From Pseudomonadota bacterium (GTDB lineage: Bacteria > Pseudomonadota > Alphaproteobacteria > Rhizobiales > Hyphomicrobiaceae), in the NCBI GenBank assembly GCA_018242215.1, contig JAFECG010000022.1, forward strand, positions 372,001-436,000: a stretch of 64,000 bases of DNA. The letters are read 5' to 3'. Made by a program: the position numbers and the translations under genes. Positions within the stretch are counted from its first letter, which is position 1; each line of letters starts with the position of its first letter. Of the stretch, positions 35,533 through 46,038 are shown one piece after another. The notes under the pieces are model-generated. The model was given only the letters and a program-made list of their open reading frames with translations. It ran no database searches and was not told where the DNA came from.

Positions 35533-35561
35533 GGCCCCGGCGTTACTCTCGCGCCGGGGCC
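35533..35561 (-). terminator. Hairpin downstream of the acyltransferase gene
   Basis: GGCCCCGGCG (35533-35542) pairs with CGCCGGGGCC (35552-35561) around a nine-base loop, 18 bases beyond the acyltransferase stop. On the minus strand the stem is followed by TCGCTTTGAG, a weak U-run. In the rest of the 296-base gap (35283-35578) I saw no gene. Confidence 0.6.
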
Positions 35562-35578
35562 TTCCTTCGATCCGGTCG

Positions 35579-36817
35579 CTATTCCGCAGCTACGGGTGGA
35601 GATAAACTGACGGGGTTGGCGACAGCCGACCGCTCCGGGTTTGACGAAGTCCGAGTTCCCAGCGACGCCACGACACGTTTTCCGAGCGCGATTGCCGGAC
35701 GCTCTATCCATATATGCAAGGCCAATGCGACGCCGACCGCGACGAAGACGATCGGGGTCAGAATGAGCCAATAGGCCAATGGCGACCCAAGCGCTATCTG
35801 GCGAAGGGGTGAGATCGCGAACGTCGCAGCCAGGATTGCCCCGTGGCAGAGATAAAGATCGTAGCTGATCGCTCCCAGCCTACGAGACGCTTTGAGGCGC
35901 AGCAATCCGAAGATGTCAGCCCCGGAAAGAATGAAATAGAAGCCCAATCCCAAAAGCGCGATTGCCCACGGCTTGCTGAGCGTATCCGGAAAGCGCCCGT
36001 AGACCGCGACGATAATTGCCGCCGCCATCAGGGACGAGAGCCACGCCGGTATCCGGAGCTTCATGCCCCGATGGTCGAGGGTAGCGCAGAGCATCCCCGT
36101 TAAAAACATGCACATGATCACGTGAGTGGGGGCATGCGTAATCGTCGCTAAAAGGAATACCACCGTCGCCAAGCCGATGAGCATCGCCAGAGACAGATCA
36201 TGTCGCCAGGCAAGAGGCGCGAGGAATGGAAGAAGCAAATAGAATTCCCACTCGTAGACGAGGGTCCACGTCACGCCTGCGACTTGGTGGACGATATCCA
36301 CACCGTTGAAGCTTGAAACGGAAAGCATTCCCAGCGCCAGATTTTGCAGCCCCTGAGCGACCAGAACTTTGGCGGGGAGCACCAGCGCCGGTCCCTGAGA
36401 TATGACGGCCGAAACCATAAGAGCAACGGTCAGCGTCACGAAGACTGGGCCGATACGAAATGCCCGACCGATCAGGAGACTGGAAAAGTCAACACCGCCG
36501 CCGGCGCGGAGAATTTTACCCCAGAAGAGGAAGCCGGTGATGATGAAGAATAGAGCTACACTCGCCTGCCCCAGCTGATTGAAAAAGCCCGATGCCGGGG
36601 GCTCCCACTGCCCGGTTTTGAGGTAGCCGTAGGTGATCACCCCGTGATGGATGACGACGGCCACTGCGAGATAGCCCCGCAAACCGTCGATGCTGGCGAC
36701 ACGCACGGGATCGCTCCGCGCTTCCGGATCGTCAGCACCCGCGAACAGCGGAGACGCCGCGACGCAAGCCAACACGGCAATCAAAAGCGGCACCGCCCAG
36801 ACGGCGTAGATGGTCAA
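35579..36817 (-). CDS. Acyltransferase-3 family membrane protein (OafA-like)
   Basis: A 412-residue integral membrane O-acyltransferase with about ten helices. SIDGLRGYLAVAVVIHHGVI carries the conserved Arg and the active His pair; SVALFFIITGFLFWGK is the next family motif. Family members acetylate or succinylate sugars of O-antigen, peptidoglycan or exopolysaccharide. A TTG start at 36817 is backed by GGGGAAGG five bases upstream. A hairpin follows the stop. Confidence 0.9.
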   Translation of the reverse strand: MTIYAVWAVPLLIAVLACVAASPLFAGADDPEARSDPVRVASIDGLRGYLAVAVVIHHGVITYGYLKTGQWEPPASGFFNQLGQASVALFFIITGFLFWGKILRAGGGVDFSSLLIGRAFRIGPVFVTLTVALMVSAVISQGPALVLPAKVLVAQGLQNLALGMLSVSSFNGVDIVHQVAGVTWTLVYEWEFYLLLPFLAPLAWRHDLSLAMLIGLATVVFLLATITHAPTHVIMCMFLTGMLCATLDHRGMKLRIPAWLSSLMAAAIIVAVYGRFPDTLSKPWAIALLGLGFYFILSGADIFGLLRLKASRRLGAISYDLYLCHGAILAATFAISPLRQIALGSPLAYWLILTPIVFVAVGVALALHIWIERPAIALGKRVVASLGTRTSSNPERSAVANPVSLSPPVAAE

Positions 36818-36982
36818 AAGCCTTCCCCGATCCCCTACCGCTGTCGTTCTATCACGAATCGGAGCTGCGGCGATGCCGGGTACATGACGCGCGCGAGATC
36901 GAAAATCGCCCAGGCCCCCGGAGGGGATCCGAGCGATTGTAGGCGTTTCCTAAAGTACGGAGAGAGCGCTCGGCCTTGAGGC

Positions 36983-37408
36983 TCAGCCCGAAGCCTGCTC
37001 GGCGAGCATCGCTTCGTGACGAGCCTTGTCCTCGGCACCCTTCACGCTCTCGTCGCGATCGACGAGTTCGATGACGGCGCGGGGCGAAGCATCGCCGTAG
37101 CGGAAGCCAGCCTTCAGAACGCGCGTATAGCCGCCATTGCGATCCTTGTAGCGGGGGCCGAGCACGTCGAAGAGCTTTTTGACCATGTCTTCGTCGCGAA
37201 GGCGCGCGACTGCGAGGCGGCGCGAGTTCAGGTCACCGCGTTTCGCGAGCGTGATGTACTTGTCGACGACGCGCTTCAGGTCCTTTGCCTTCGGCAGCGT
37301 GGTGATGATCTGCTCGTGCTTGATGAGGGCAGCCGCCATGTTCGAGAACATGGCCTGGCGGTGGCCGACGTGGCGGCCGAAACGGCGGCCGAGCTTCTTG
37401 TGTCGCAT
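36983..37408 (-). CDS. rplQ: 50S ribosomal protein L17
   Basis: L17, 141 residues, binds 23S rRNA near the exit-tunnel side of the 50S subunit. The start [20 protein letters not shown] and [14 protein letters not shown] are diagnostic. It is the last gene of the superoperon in transcription order and is separated from rpoA by 230 bases holding two structured elements. The C-terminal ~20 residues ([19 protein letters not shown]) are a charged tail. Confidence 0.97.
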   Translation of the reverse strand: MRHKKLGRRFGRHVGHRQAMFSNMAAALIKHEQIITTLPKAKDLKRVVDKYITLAKRGDLNSRRLAVARLRDEDMVKKLFDVLGPRYKDRNGGYTRVLKAGFRYGDASPRAVIELVDRDESVKGAEDKARHEAMLAEQASG

Positions 37409-37530
37409 CGTGTCTTCATCCTTACATTGTTGGCCCGCTGCTGGAGCTGCGGGCTTGGTATTGACCGTCGGCGTTTGCCGTCCGGTTCGGCGCGGGAGGT
37501 TCTATGGCCTCACCTTCGCCAGTCTTTGTT

Positions 37531-37630
37531 TGCCCCTGGCGACTCTCGTTCCGAGAGCCGGCCGCCAGGGGCAGTAGACCTTCGTTTGCGCTCGGGGACT
37601 CCCGTTCCCGGGAACCGGCCGCCGAGCGCG
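37531..37630. repeat. Two related structured elements between rpoA and rplQ
   Basis: Two tandem elements, 37531-37573 and 37587-37630, begin 56 bases apart. Each has outer arms that pair (TGCCCCTGGCG with CGCCAGGGGCA; GCGCTCGG with CCGAGCGC), an inner hairpin around GTTCC, and a shared CCGGCCGCC. The core GACTC-Y-CGTTCC-N-GAGA/GGAA-CCGGCC is conserved, while the outer arms differ in sequence but stay complementary. No long U-run follows, so they are not ordinary terminators. They lie in the presumed rpoA-rplQ transcript. Confidence 0.7.
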
Positions 37631-37638
37631 GTGGTGCT

Positions 37639-38661
37639 TCAGTACTGGTCTTCGAAACGCTTCGCCAGCTCGTCGATGTTGTCCGGCGGCCAGTTCGGAA
37701 CTTCCATGCCGAGATGGAGACCCATCGTGGCCAGAACTTCCTTGATCTCGTTGAGTGACTTGCGGCCGAAGTTCGGCGTGCGCAGCATCTCGGCTTCCGT
37801 CTTCTGGATCAGGTCGCCGATGTAGACGATGTTGTCGTTCTTCAGGCAGTTCGCAGAGCGGACCGAAAGCTCGAGTTCGTCGACCTTCTTCAGAAGCGCC
37901 GCGTTGAAGGCAAGCTCCGGATGGCGCTGCTCTTCCTGGGCCTTCTTCGGTTCTTCGAAGTTGATAAAGACTGCGAGCTGATCCTGCAGGATGCGCGCGG
38001 CGAGCGCGACAGCATCTTCGGGGCGAACCGAGCCGTCGGTCTCGACGACCATTGTCAGCTTGTCATAGTCGAGGATCTGGCCTTCGCGGGTATTCTCGAC
38101 CTTGTACGAAACCTTCTTCACCGGCGAATAGAGGCTGTCGACCGGGATCAAGCCAATCGGCGCATCTTCCGGGCGGTTGCGGTCCGATGGCACGTAGCCC
38201 TTGCCGATGTCGGCAGTGAACTCCATGCGGATCGCGGCCCCCTGATCGAGGTGGCAGATCACGTGGTCGGGGTTCAGGACTTCGACTTCAGAAGAGGCTT
38301 CGATGTCGCCCGCGGTGACGGGGCCGGCGCCTTCCTTCTTCAGCACCATCCGCTTCACGCCTTCGGAATGAACGCGGAGCGCGATTTCCTTGATGTTCAG
38401 GATGATGTTCGTCACGTCCTCACGGACGCCGGGAACCGACGAGAACTCGTGCAGAACGCCGTCGATCTGCACGGTCTTGATGGCGGCGCCCTGCAGAGAG
38501 GAAAGGAGCACGCGGCGGAGCGCATTGCCGAGCGTCATGCCGAAACCGCGCTCGAGCGGCTCGGCGACAACAGTCGCGATGCGGGAACGATCGCGGCCGG
38601 TCTGAATTTCAAGCTTCGAGGGCTTGATCAGGTCTTGCCAGTTCTTTTGGAGAACGTTCAC
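37639..38661 (-). CDS. rpoA: RNA polymerase alpha subunit
   Basis: Alpha subunit of 340 residues, which dimerises to nucleate RNA polymerase assembly. The N-terminal domain has [20 protein letters not shown]; the C-terminal domain keeps the UP-element-binding residues in [11 protein letters not shown] and the Gly/Lys in [10 protein letters not shown]. An acidic linker joins them. It lies 114 bases after rpsK and 230 bases before rplQ, the usual alphaproteobacterial order. Confidence 0.98.
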   Translation of the reverse strand: MNVLQKNWQDLIKPSKLEIQTGRDRSRIATVVAEPLERGFGMTLGNALRRVLLSSLQGAAIKTVQIDGVLHEFSSVPGVREDVTNIILNIKEIALRVHSEGVKRMVLKKEGAGPVTAGDIEASSEVEVLNPDHVICHLDQGAAIRMEFTADIGKGYVPSDRNRPEDAPIGLIPVDSLYSPVKKVSYKVENTREGQILDYDKLTMVVETDGSVRPEDAVALAARILQDQLAVFINFEEPKKAQEEQRHPELAFNAALLKKVDELELSVRSANCLKNDNIVYIGDLIQKTEAEMLRTPNFGRKSLNEIKEVLATMGLHLGMEVPNWPPDNIDELAKRFEDQY

Positions 38662-38775
38662 GAGAAACCTCGTCTAGTTTTGCGCGGACGGGGGAGCGGG
38701 CCGCGGTGTCTCTTAGCGGTGACTTAGGCATGCATCGCAGCGCGCCGAACTCGCGGCGCGCATGCGGAAATCTCG

Positions 38776-39174
38776 TCAGACGCGGCGACGCTTGCGCGGG
38801 CGGCAACCGTTGTGCGGGATTGGCGTCACGTCACGGATCGACGTGATCTGGAAGCCGACGGCCTGAAGCGCGCGGAGTGCCGATTCCCGTCCGGAACCCG
38901 GGCCGCAAACCTCGACCTCGAGCACCTTCATGCCGTGCTCCTGGGCCTTCTTGCCCGCATCCTCGGCGGCGATCTGCGCGGCATACGGCGTCGACTTGCG
39001 CGAGCCTTTGAAGCCCTTCGTGCCCGACGACGACCAGGCGATCGTGTTGCCCTGCGCATCCGTGATCGTGATCATCGTGTTGTTGAACGACGCGTTGACG
39101 TGGGCGACGCCAGACGTGATGTTCTTCTTCTCGCGCTTTTTGACTTTGCCGCGCGCTGCTGCTTCCTTGGCCAT
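38776..39174 (-). CDS. rpsK: 30S ribosomal protein S11
   Basis: S11, 132 residues, on the platform of the 30S subunit beside the E site. [19 protein letters not shown] and [17 protein letters not shown] are characteristic, and the C-terminus ends in the conserved [11 protein letters not shown]. It lies between rpsM and rpoA with spacers of about 87 and 114 bases. Confidence 0.98.
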   Translation of the reverse strand: MAKEAAARGKVKKREKKNITSGVAHVNASFNNTMITITDAQGNTIAWSSSGTKGFKGSRKSTPYAAQIAAEDAGKKAQEHGMKVLEVEVCGPGSGRESALRALQAVGFQITSIRDVTPIPHNGCRPRKRRRV

Positions 39175-39261
39175 TACCGTCGTTGCTCCATGCCTCGTTC
39201 AAGGAGGCCAAAAAACGTTGCGCGCGCCGAAGACCGGCACGCAGGAAATTTGCAGTGGCGA

Positions 39262-39639
39262 CTACTTCGTCGCCTTCTTCTTGCCGGCGATCGGAACCGC
39301 CTTGCCCTTACGCGTGCGCGCATTCGTGTGCGTGCGCTGACCGCGGACCGGGAGACCCTTGCGGTGACGCAGGCCGCGATAGCAGCCGAGGTCCATCAGG
39401 CGCTTGATGTTGGTCTGGACTTCGCGGCGAAGATCGCCTTCGACCGTGTAGTCGCGGTCGATCGTCTCACGGATCTGCAGAACTTCGGCGTCCGTCAGCT
39501 GGCTCACGCGGCGCTCGGCCGGGATGCTGCACTTTTCGCAAATTTCCTTCGCGAACTTCGGGCCGATGCCATGAATGTAGCGCAGCGCGATCTCGACGCG
39601 CTTACCTGTGGGAATGTTGACGCCTGCGATGCGGGCCAC
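39262..39639 (-). CDS. rpsM: 30S ribosomal protein S13
   Basis: S13, 125 residues, in the head of the 30S subunit, touching the P-site tRNA and the B1 bridge. [20 protein letters not shown] and the [19 protein letters not shown] tail identify it. The adk gene lies 190 bases upstream in transcription order; no gene or clear promoter was seen in that gap apart from a 7-bp AT-rich inverted repeat (39768-39789). Confidence 0.98.
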   Translation of the reverse strand: MARIAGVNIPTGKRVEIALRYIHGIGPKFAKEICEKCSIPAERRVSQLTDAEVLQIRETIDRDYTVEGDLRREVQTNIKRLMDLGCYRGLRHRKGLPVRGQRTHTNARTRKGKAVPIAGKKKATK

Positions 39640-39829
39640 TTCAGTCTCCTGCCTTTAAATCTCGTGTCGAATTAACGATGCCGTTTCGTGCAATGTTCTC
39701 AAGTGCGAATAGGCGCAACGACCGCAGAACCCGGGTTTCAAGCCCTGGTCCGGATCAAGTTGAGCCCTAGAAGAAAGTTGTGTCTTCTACCTCGGGTCAT
39801 CCCTTCCGTCAATGCGTGCTTTTCTCCCG

Positions 39830-40423
39830 TCAAGCATCCTGAAACTGTTGCAAAACTTTGCTGATCTGGCGCCCGACATCCGCTATCGGGGCCATCCCGT
39901 CGACGGACTTCAGCAATTTGTGAGCATAATAGTAACCAATCAGAGGCGCCGTTTCGCGGTAGTAGGCGATCAGGCGCGTCTTGAGGGCTTCGGCGTTGTC
40001 GTCGGCCCGAACGGTGCCCCCTGCTGCAAGCGTCTCGCGAGCCCGCGTCTCGATCCGTTCCACAAGCTTTGAATCGTCGACCTTCAGCTCGATGACGCAA
40101 TCGATGTGGCGGCCCTTCGACTTCAAGAGCTTGTCGAGCGCATCGGCCTGAGCGAGCGTCCGGGGGAATCCGTCAAGGATAAAGCCTTTGGCGCAATCCG
40201 GCTCGGAAATGCGGTCGGCAATGATGCCGATGACGATATCGTCGCTAACGAGGCCGCCCTCGGCCATGATCTTCTTGGCCTTCAGCCCGACCGGCGTGCC
40301 GGCCTTGACTGCGGCGCGGAGCATGTCTCCTGTCGAGAGCTGCGGAAGGCCGAGCTTCTCGGAAATCGCCTGTGACTGGGTCCCCTTGCCTGCGCCAGGA
40401 GGCCCAAGGAGCATCAGGATCAT
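39830..40423 (-). CDS. adk: Adenylate kinase
   Basis: Adenylate kinase of 197 residues, which equilibrates AMP, ATP and ADP. The P-loop is [13 protein letters not shown] at 6-18, and [12 protein letters not shown] and [10 protein letters not shown] form the AMP site. The LID is the short form without a four-Cys zinc site. Its start overlaps the secY stop by four bases (ATGA), so the two are translationally coupled. Confidence 0.97.
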   Translation of the reverse strand: MILMLLGPPGAGKGTQSQAISEKLGLPQLSTGDMLRAAVKAGTPVGLKAKKIMAEGGLVSDDIVIGIIADRISEPDCAKGFILDGFPRTLAQADALDKLLKSKGRHIDCVIELKVDDSKLVERIETRARETLAAGGTVRADDNAEALKTRLIAYYRETAPLIGYYYAHKLLKSVDGMAPIADVGRQISKVLQQFQDA

Positions 40424-41763
40424 CGCCGCGCCCCACGAAGTTTGGCCTTCTTGATGAGGCCCTCATACTGCTGGGCGATCAAATGGCTCTGGATCTGGGC
40501 GACGGTGTCCATCGTGACGCTGACGGCGATCAGAAGGGACGTGCCGCCGAAATAGAGCGGGATGCCGGCGTAGGACGTCAGGATCTCGGGAAGAACGCAG
40601 ACGGCTGCCAAGTAGAGCGCACCGACGACGGTGATGCGAGTCAGAACGTAGTCGATGTATTCGGCGGTCTTTTCGCCGGGACGGATGCCGGGCAGGAAGC
40701 CACCGTACTTGCGCAGGTTGTCCGCCGTTTCCTTCGGATTGATCACGACGGCCGTATAGAAGAACGCGAAGAAGAGGATCAGCAGCGCATAAACCAGCAT
40801 ATGCAGCGGCTGGCCGCTCCCGAGCGCCGCCACGGCTTCGTTCAGCCACTCGGGACCCTGTCCCGCTGTGAACTGTGCAACGGTAATCGGCAGCAGCAGC
40901 AGCGACGACGCGAAAATCGGCGGAATGACGCCCGATGAGTTGAGCTTCAACGGCAAGTGCGACGCCTCGCCCTGGAACATCTTGTTGCCGACCTGCCGTT
41001 TCGGGTATTGGACGAGCAGGCGTCTCTGTGCGCGTTCGAAGAAGACGATCGCCGCGACGACCGCAAGGGCGAGCGCCAGGAAGAACACGAGAATGCCGGG
41101 GGAGATCGATCCTGTCCGTGACAATTCAAAAAGCTGCACCATCGCGCCGGGAAGGCCTGCGACGATACCGGCGAAGATGATCAGCGACGTGCCGTTGCCG
41201 ACGCCGCGCTGCGTGATCTGCTCGCCGAGCCACATCAGGAAGACCGTGCCGCCGACCAGCGTAATAACGGTCGTCGCGCGGAAGAAAATACCGGGGTCCA
41301 TGACGACGGCGCCGGCTGCGTTATGAGAGCCCTCGAGACCGACGGCGATGCCGTATCCCTGAAGTGCCGCCAAGATGACAGTCAGATAACGCGTATATTG
41401 GTTGATCTGCTTGCGACCCGCTTCGCCCTCTTTCTTCAGGGCTTCGAGCTTCGGCGAAATCGAACTCATCAACTGCATGATGATCGACGCCGAGATGTAG
41501 GGCATGATGTTCAACGAGAAGATGGCGAGCCGCTGCAGCGCGCCACCCGAGAACATGTTGAACATGCCGAGAATGCCGCCGGCCTGCGCCTTAAACGTCT
41601 CGGCGAATGCCGCCGGATTGATGCCCGGCAGCGGAATGAACGTTCCGAGACGATAAACGATGAGCGCGCCAAGCGTGAACCACAGGCGCCGCTTCAAATC
41701 CTCAGCCTTCGCGAAGGCTGAGAAGTTCAGGTTCGAAGCAAGCTGCTCGGCAGCGGAAACCAT
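40420..41763 (-). CDS. secY: Preprotein translocase subunit SecY
   Basis: SecY, 447 residues, ten membrane helices, the channel of the Sec translocon with SecE and Sec[13 protein letters not shown] and [16 protein letters not shown] are family signatures, the latter at the plug/pore side, with the cytoplasmic C5/C6 loops rich in Arg/Lys. It follows rplO by 131 bases and overlaps adk. Confidence 0.98.
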   Translation of the reverse strand: MVSAAEQLASNLNFSAFAKAEDLKRRLWFTLGALIVYRLGTFIPLPGINPAAFAETFKAQAGGILGMFNMFSGGALQRLAIFSLNIMPYISASIIMQLMSSISPKLEALKKEGEAGRKQINQYTRYLTVILAALQGYGIAVGLEGSHNAAGAVVMDPGIFFRATTVITLVGGTVFLMWLGEQITQRGVGNGTSLIIFAGIVAGLPGAMVQLFELSRTGSISPGILVFFLALALAVVAAIVFFERAQRRLLVQYPKRQVGNKMFQGEASHLPLKLNSSGVIPPIFASSLLLLPITVAQFTAGQGPEWLNEAVAALGSGQPLHMLVYALLILFFAFFYTAVVINPKETADNLRKYGGFLPGIRPGEKTAEYIDYVLTRITVVGALYLAAVCVLPEILTSYAGIPLYFGGTSLLIAVSVTMDTVAQIQSHLIAQQYEGLIKKAKLRGARR

Positions 41764-41894
41764 TGGTCTCTTCTCCTTACGTTGCGGCCAGCCTCAACAG
41801 GCCACCCCGCAACTTGGGCATGGAACGCGCCGTTTCCAGTGCTTTCCAGCCTCGAACGTTCGACCGGATCAACCTCGCCCGGTCGCTCGTCCGG

Positions 41895-42449
41895 CTATTC
41901 CTCGGATTTGGCGGCGCCGGGCTTCTTACCCTTCGCAGCTTTCTTCGCCTCTGATTTCTTGCGCTTTTCCTCGTCGGCGGCGATGACCTTCGCTTCGATC
42001 AGCGTGACACTGCCGCCAGCCTTTTCGATGGCTTCCTTCGCCTTGGCGGACGCATGATTGACCGTGATCGCGATCTTGGCCTTGATCTCGCCATCACCCA
42101 GCAGGCGAAGGCCATCCTTCGGACGGCGCACGATGCCAGCAGCGATCAGCGTCGCGAGGTCGACCGGCTTCGAGCCATCGAGACGCTTGTCCTCGATTGC
42201 CTGTTGCAGCGAGCCGACGTTGATCTCGTTGAAGTCCTGCGGGCGCCACTTGTTGAAGCCGCGCTTCGGCAGACGGCGATGCAATGGCATCTGACCGCCT
42301 TCGAAGCCGCCGATCGCGACACCGGTGCGGGCCGTCTGGCCCTTGCCGCCGCGACCACCCATCTTGCCGAGACCCGAGCCGATGCCACGGCCGATGCGGA
42401 CGCGCGTCTTCTTGGCGCCGGGATTGTCTTTGATTCCGTTGAGACGCAT
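41895..42449 (-). CDS. rplO: 50S ribosomal protein L15
   Basis: L15, 184 residues from the ATG at 42449, deep in the 50S subunit. The N-terminal GRGIGSGLGKMGGRGGKGQ stretch is diagnostic. Typical L15 is near 145-160 residues; the surplus is a Lys/Ala-rich C-terminus (KRKKSEAKKAAKGKKPG). It begins five bases after rpmD. Confidence 0.97.
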   Translation of the reverse strand: MRLNGIKDNPGAKKTRVRIGRGIGSGLGKMGGRGGKGQTARTGVAIGGFEGGQMPLHRRLPKRGFNKWRPQDFNEINVGSLQQAIEDKRLDGSKPVDLATLIAAGIVRRPKDGLRLLGDGEIKAKIAITVNHASAKAKEAIEKAGGSVTLIEAKVIAADEEKRKKSEAKKAAKGKKPGAAKSEE

Positions 42450-42454
42450 CGTCG

Positions 42455-42643
42455 TTATTTCCCTTCTTCGACCTGCACGAGGTGCTGAACTTTCTTCAGC
42501 ATACCGCGAACGGCCGGTGTGTCTTCGAGCGTCGAGGTGCGACCGAGCTTGTTGAGGCCGAGGCCGATCAGCGTCTCGGCCTGCCGCTCGGGCCGCCGGT
42601 TGGGGCTCTTCACCTGCTTCAGCGTGATCGTTTTCTTGGCCAT
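42455..42643 (-). CDS. rpmD: 50S ribosomal protein L30
   Basis: L30, 62 residues, a small peripheral 50S protein. [20 protein letters not shown] and [19 protein letters not shown] match the family over its full length. It lies between rpsE and rplO with a five-base gap to rplO. Confidence 0.96.
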   Translation of the reverse strand: MAKKTITLKQVKSPNRRPERQAETLIGLGLNKLGRTSTLEDTPAVRGMLKKVQHLVQVEEGK

Positions 42644-42700
42644 GTCGTAACCTCAAGTTCTTTTGTGAAGCGGCACGATTGCAACGGCCGCTTCGTTATA

Positions 42701-43276
42701 TCAGACGTCCGCGCCGGCTTCGGCGACCGACGAGCCGTCGCGACGGCGCGACACGATGTCGGAAACCTTCTTGTTACGGCGTGCTGCCACGCCGCGCGGA
42801 TTTTCCTGCGCCTTCAAAGCGTCGAACGTTGCGCGAACGACGTTATAGGGGTTCGTCGAGCCCATCGACTTCGCGACGATGTCGTGCACGCCGACCATCT
42901 CGAAGACGGCGCGCATGGCACCACCGGCGATGATACCGGTACCGGCCGGGGCCGAACGCAGGATCACTTTGCCGGAACCGTGGCGGCCGACGCTGTCGTG
43001 GTGCAGCGTGCGGGCGTCGCGCAGGGGCACGCGGAGAAGATTGCGCTTGGCGCCTTCTGTCGCCTTGCGGATCGCTTCCGGAACCTCGCGCGCCTTGCCG
43101 TGACCGAAGCCGACGCGGCCCTTCAGGTCTCCGACGACGACGAGCGCAGCAAAGCCGAAGCGCTTACCGCCCTTGACGACCTTGGCGACGCGATTGATGT
43201 GCACGAGCTTGTCGGAAAACTCGCTATCGCGTTCTTCGCGATCTCTGCCACGGTCTCTCTGGGGTCCACGTGCCAC
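42701..43276 (-). CDS. rpsE: 30S ribosomal protein S5
   Basis: S5, 191 residues, at the 30S mRNA entry region, with a role in decoding fidelity. The N-domain [20 protein letters not shown] is a dsRNA-binding-like fold, followed by [15 protein letters not shown]. An Arg/Asp/Glu-rich leader of about 20 residues precedes the core. It lies 24 bases after rplR. Confidence 0.98.
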   Translation of the reverse strand: MARGPQRDRGRDREERDSEFSDKLVHINRVAKVVKGGKRFGFAALVVVGDLKGRVGFGHGKAREVPEAIRKATEGAKRNLLRVPLRDARTLHHDSVGRHGSGKVILRSAPAGTGIIAGGAMRAVFEMVGVHDIVAKSMGSTNPYNVVRATFDALKAQENPRGVAARRNKKVSDIVSRRRDGSSVAEAGADV

Positions 43277-43300
43277 GTTTCGGTTCCTCTCGCGTATCTC

Positions 43301-43663
43301 TTAAAACTTCAACCCGCCCTCGCGGGCGGCATCGGCGAGCGCCTTGACGCGCCCATGAAACAGGAAGCTGCCGCGATCGAAGACGACCTCGGTCACGCCC
43401 GCCTTGACGGCGCGCTCGGCAACGAGCTTGCCGACAACAGCAGCCGCAGCCTTGTCGGCGCCTGTCTTGCCCGAGCCCTTGACGTCTTTCTCAAGCGTCG
43501 ACGCGGCTGCGAGCGTCACGCCCTTCACGTCGTCGATCACCTGAGCGTAGATATTCGCCGACGAGCGGTGAATGGAAAGCCGGGGGCGGCCATTGGCGGC
43601 TGCCTTGACGGCGCGGCGAACACGCGCTCGGCGGTTCGCGGTAATCTTGTTGGTCTTGGCCAT
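43301..43663 (-). CDS. rplR: 50S ribosomal protein L18
   Basis: L18, 120 residues from the ATG at 43663, binds 5S rRNA in the central protuberance with L5. [20 protein letters not shown] and [20 protein letters not shown] are diagnostic. A longer frame upstream overlaps rplF and is not used. Confidence 0.97.
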   Translation of the reverse strand: MAKTNKITANRRARVRRAVKAAANGRPRLSIHRSSANIYAQVIDDVKGVTLAAASTLEKDVKGSGKTGADKAAAAVVGKLVAERAVKAGVTEVVFDRGSFLFHGRVKALADAAREGGLKF

Positions 43664-43674
43664 CGGTCCCGATC

Positions 43675-44217
43675 CTACTTCTTCTTGCCTTCCTTGCGGA
43701 GGATGTATTCGCCCTTGTAGCGGACGCCCTTGCCCTGATAGGGCTCGGGCTTGCGCGACGCGCGGATGACGGATGCCATCTGGCCGACCGCCTGCTTGTC
43801 GATGCCGGAGACCGACACGAGTTCCTGCTTTGCGCCGCCGACCTTGACCTCGACGCCGGCTGGAACTTTCAGCACGACATCGTGGCTGTAGCCGACGGAT
43901 AGTGTCAGCGTATCCTTGCCCTTCATCGCGGCCTTGAAGCCGACGCCATGGATCTCGAGATCCTGGCTGTAGCCGTCCGTCACACCCTTGATGAGGTTCG
44001 CGATCTGCGTACGCGACATGCCCCACTTCGAGCGTGCGAGCTTGGTGTCCTCAAGCAGGCTGACGTCGATGCCTTCGTCCGTCCTCTGAACCTTCAAGGC
44101 GTCGGGAACGGTGAAGGCAAGCTCACCTTTCGGTCCCTTCATCTTGATGGTCTGACCGGTGATCGTCGCCGTTACGTTCGACGGGACCGGAACGGGTTTC
44201 TTACCGATGCGCGACAT
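43675..44217 (-). CDS. rplF: 50S ribosomal protein L6
   Basis: L6, 180 residues, two repeated domains near the factor-binding site. [19 protein letters not shown] opens domain 1 and [20 protein letters not shown] closes domain 2; the usual length. It lies 11 bases before rplR and 43 bases after rpsH. Confidence 0.98.
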   Translation of the reverse strand: MSRIGKKPVPVPSNVTATITGQTIKMKGPKGELAFTVPDALKVQRTDEGIDVSLLEDTKLARSKWGMSRTQIANLIKGVTDGYSQDLEIHGVGFKAAMKGKDTLTLSVGYSHDVVLKVPAGVEVKVGGAKQELVSVSGIDKQAVGQMASVIRASRKPEPYQGKGVRYKGEYILRKEGKKK

Positions 44218-44260
44218 GGCTTCTTCAAACCTTGTTTCGCCGAGGCCAGAGCCTCAGCTT

Positions 44261-44659
44261 TTAGAATACGTTGCAGATGACTTCGCCGCCGACATTGGCC
44301 TCGCGCGCCTTCGAGTCCGACATGACGCCCTTCGGCGTGGACAGGATGGCGACGCCAAGGCCGTTGGCGACCGTCGGAATGCCCTTCACGGGCGAATACA
44401 CGCGGCGGCCGGGCTTCGAGATGCGCTCGATCTCTCGGATAGCCGGCTGGCCATTGTAATACTTGAGCTCGATCTCGAACTGCGGCAGCTCGCCCTTCAA
44501 TTCGACGCGGCTGTAGCCCCGGATGTAGCCTTCCTCGGCGAGAACGTCGAGGACGCGCGCGCGGAGGTTCGAGGCGGGGGTCGCAACCTTCGGCCGGCGA
44601 CGCATCTGGGCGTTCCGGATGCGAGTGAGCATATCGCCCAACGGATCATTCACGGACAT
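44261..44659 (-). CDS. rpsH: 30S ribosomal protein S8
   Basis: S8, 132 residues, a primary 16S rRNA binder and in many bacteria the translational repressor of this part of the operon. [14 protein letters not shown] and the C-terminal [12 protein letters not shown]-like loop ([11 protein letters not shown]) identify it. Confidence 0.98.
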   Translation of the reverse strand: MSVNDPLGDMLTRIRNAQMRRRPKVATPASNLRARVLDVLAEEGYIRGYSRVELKGELPQFEIELKYYNGQPAIREIERISKPGRRVYSPVKGIPTVANGLGVAILSTPKGVMSDSKAREANVGGEVICNVF

Positions 44660-44671
44660 TGATGCTTCCTC

Positions 44672-44977
44672 TTACCAGCTCGACTTGACCATGCCCGGGA
44701 TGCGGCCCTGGCTCGCCAGCTCGCGGAGCTGGTTGCGGCACATCTTGAGCTTGCGGTAGTTGCCGCGCGGGCGGCCGGTGATCTCGCAGCGATTGCGAAT
44801 GCGAACCTTCGAGCCGTTGCGCGGCATCTCGGCAAGCTTCAGGCGCGCCGCGAAGCGTTCTTCGGGCGTCTTGGTCTTGTCCTTGGCAAGCTCTTTCAGG
44901 CGCTTCCTTTTCGGGGCCTGCTCGGCTGCCATCTTACGACGGCGGTTGTTCTTTTCGATCGAACTGACTTTTGCCAT
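44672..44977 (-). CDS. rpsN: 30S ribosomal protein S14 (zinc-free form)
   Basis: S14, 101 residues, in the 30S head. [20 protein letters not shown] and [18 protein letters not shown] are diagnostic. The CxxC-x(n)-CxxC site of the short zinc-binding form is absent, so this is the long, zinc-independent C- type. Confidence 0.97.
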   Translation of the reverse strand: MAKVSSIEKNNRRRKMAAEQAPKRKRLKELAKDKTKTPEERFAARLKLAEMPRNGSKVRIRNRCEITGRPRGNYRKLKMCRNQLRELASQGRIPGMVKSSW

Positions 44978-45021
44978 TTCTTCTCCTCCAAAGGCCTTTC
45001 GGCTTAGGGTGCCGAGGTCCT

Positions 45022-45708
45022 CTAGCTACGGAACGGGAAATTGAAACCCTTGAGCAATTCACGGGCTTCGTCATCTGTTTCGGCCGACGTGCAAACGATC
45101 ACGTCGAGACCCAATACGTTGTCGACCTTGTCATAGTCGATTTCGGGGAACACGAGGTGCTCCTTCAGGCCGGTCGCGTAGTTGCCGCGGCCGTCGAAGC
45201 TCTTCGGGTTCAAACCGCGGAAGTCCTTCACGCGCGGAAGCGCGATCGTGACGAAGCGGTCGAGAAATTCGTACATGCGGTCGCCGCGGAGCGTCACCTT
45301 GGCGCCGATCGCCATGCCTTCGCGCAGCTTGTACGTCGCGATGGCCTTGCGGGCGCGTGTCACGACGGGCTTCTGGCCGGCGATGAGCGCAAGATCGGCA
45401 GCCGCGACGTCAACTTTCTTACGGTCGTTGACGGCTTCGCCGACGCCCATGTTGATCACGACTTTTTCGATCTTCGGAATCTGCATCACGTTGGCGTAAC
45501 CGAACTTCTCTTTGAGAGCGTTGCGGACGACCTTCTCGTAATGCGCCTTCATGCGCGGCTTGTAGTCGGCCGGACGCGGCGCGGCAGGCGCGCGCGGTTC
45601 GGACGACGCGGCCTTGGCGGCCTTCGCCTTCTTCTCGCCGCCCTTTGCAGCCCCAGCCTGGGGAGCGCCGCCGGCGGGCTTAGCAGCCTTTTTTTCTTCC
45701 TTAGCCAT
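45022..45708 (-). CDS. rplE: 50S ribosomal protein L5 with N-terminal extension
   Basis: L5 binds 5S rRNA in the central protuberance and contacts P-site tRNA. The core begins near residue 48 ([15 protein letters not shown]) and runs through [34 protein letters not shown] and [19 protein letters not shown]. The protein has 228 residues against about 180-185 normally; the excess is an Ala/Lys/Gly/Pro-rich leader of ~46 residues. The first ATG (45708) lies three bases after the rplX stop. An internal ATG at the usual position (Met53) has no evident ribosome-binding site, so the leader is probably translated. Confidence 0.95.
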   Translation of the reverse strand: MAKEEKKAAKPAGGAPQAGAAKGGEKKAKAAKAASSEPRAPAAPRPADYKPRMKAHYEKVVRNALKEKFGYANVMQIPKIEKVVINMGVGEAVNDRKKVDVAAADLALIAGQKPVVTRARKAIATYKLREGMAIGAKVTLRGDRMYEFLDRFVTIALPRVKDFRGLNPKSFDGRGNYATGLKEHLVFPEIDYDKVDNVLGLDVIVCTSAETDDEARELLKGFNFPFRS

Positions 45709-45711
45709 GGC

Positions 45712-46038
45712 CTAGTTCTTCTCCGGGATCTGCTCGCCCGAGCGCTTCGCGATGCGGACCTTCTTGCCGTCGTTCAGGACCTTGAAACCGACGCGTGTCG
45801 GCTTGCCGTCCTTCGGGTCCTCGATCGCAATGTTCGACAGGTCGATCGGACCTTCCTTGGAAATGATGCCGCCTTCCTGCGTCGCCGACTGGCGCTGATG
45901 ACGGCGCACCATGTTGACGCCACGAACGAGGGCGCGGTTCTCCTTCGGGAAAATCCGGATCACCTCACCGCTCTTGCCTTTGTCGCGGCCGGCGAGAACG
46001 ACGACCTTGTCGCCCTTCTTGATCTTAAAAGCCGACAT
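45712..46038 (-). CDS. rplX: 50S ribosomal protein L24
   Basis: L24, 108 residues, an assembly initiator at the tunnel exit. The KOW motif is [20 protein letters not shown], followed by [19 protein letters not shown]. Its start overlaps the rplN stop by one base (TGATG), showing translational coupling. Confidence 0.98.
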   Translation of the reverse strand: MSAFKIKKGDKVVVLAGRDKGKSGEVIRIFPKENRALVRGVNMVRRHQRQSATQEGGIISKEGPIDLSNIAIEDPKDGKPTRVGFKVLNDGKKVRIAKRSGEQIPEKN

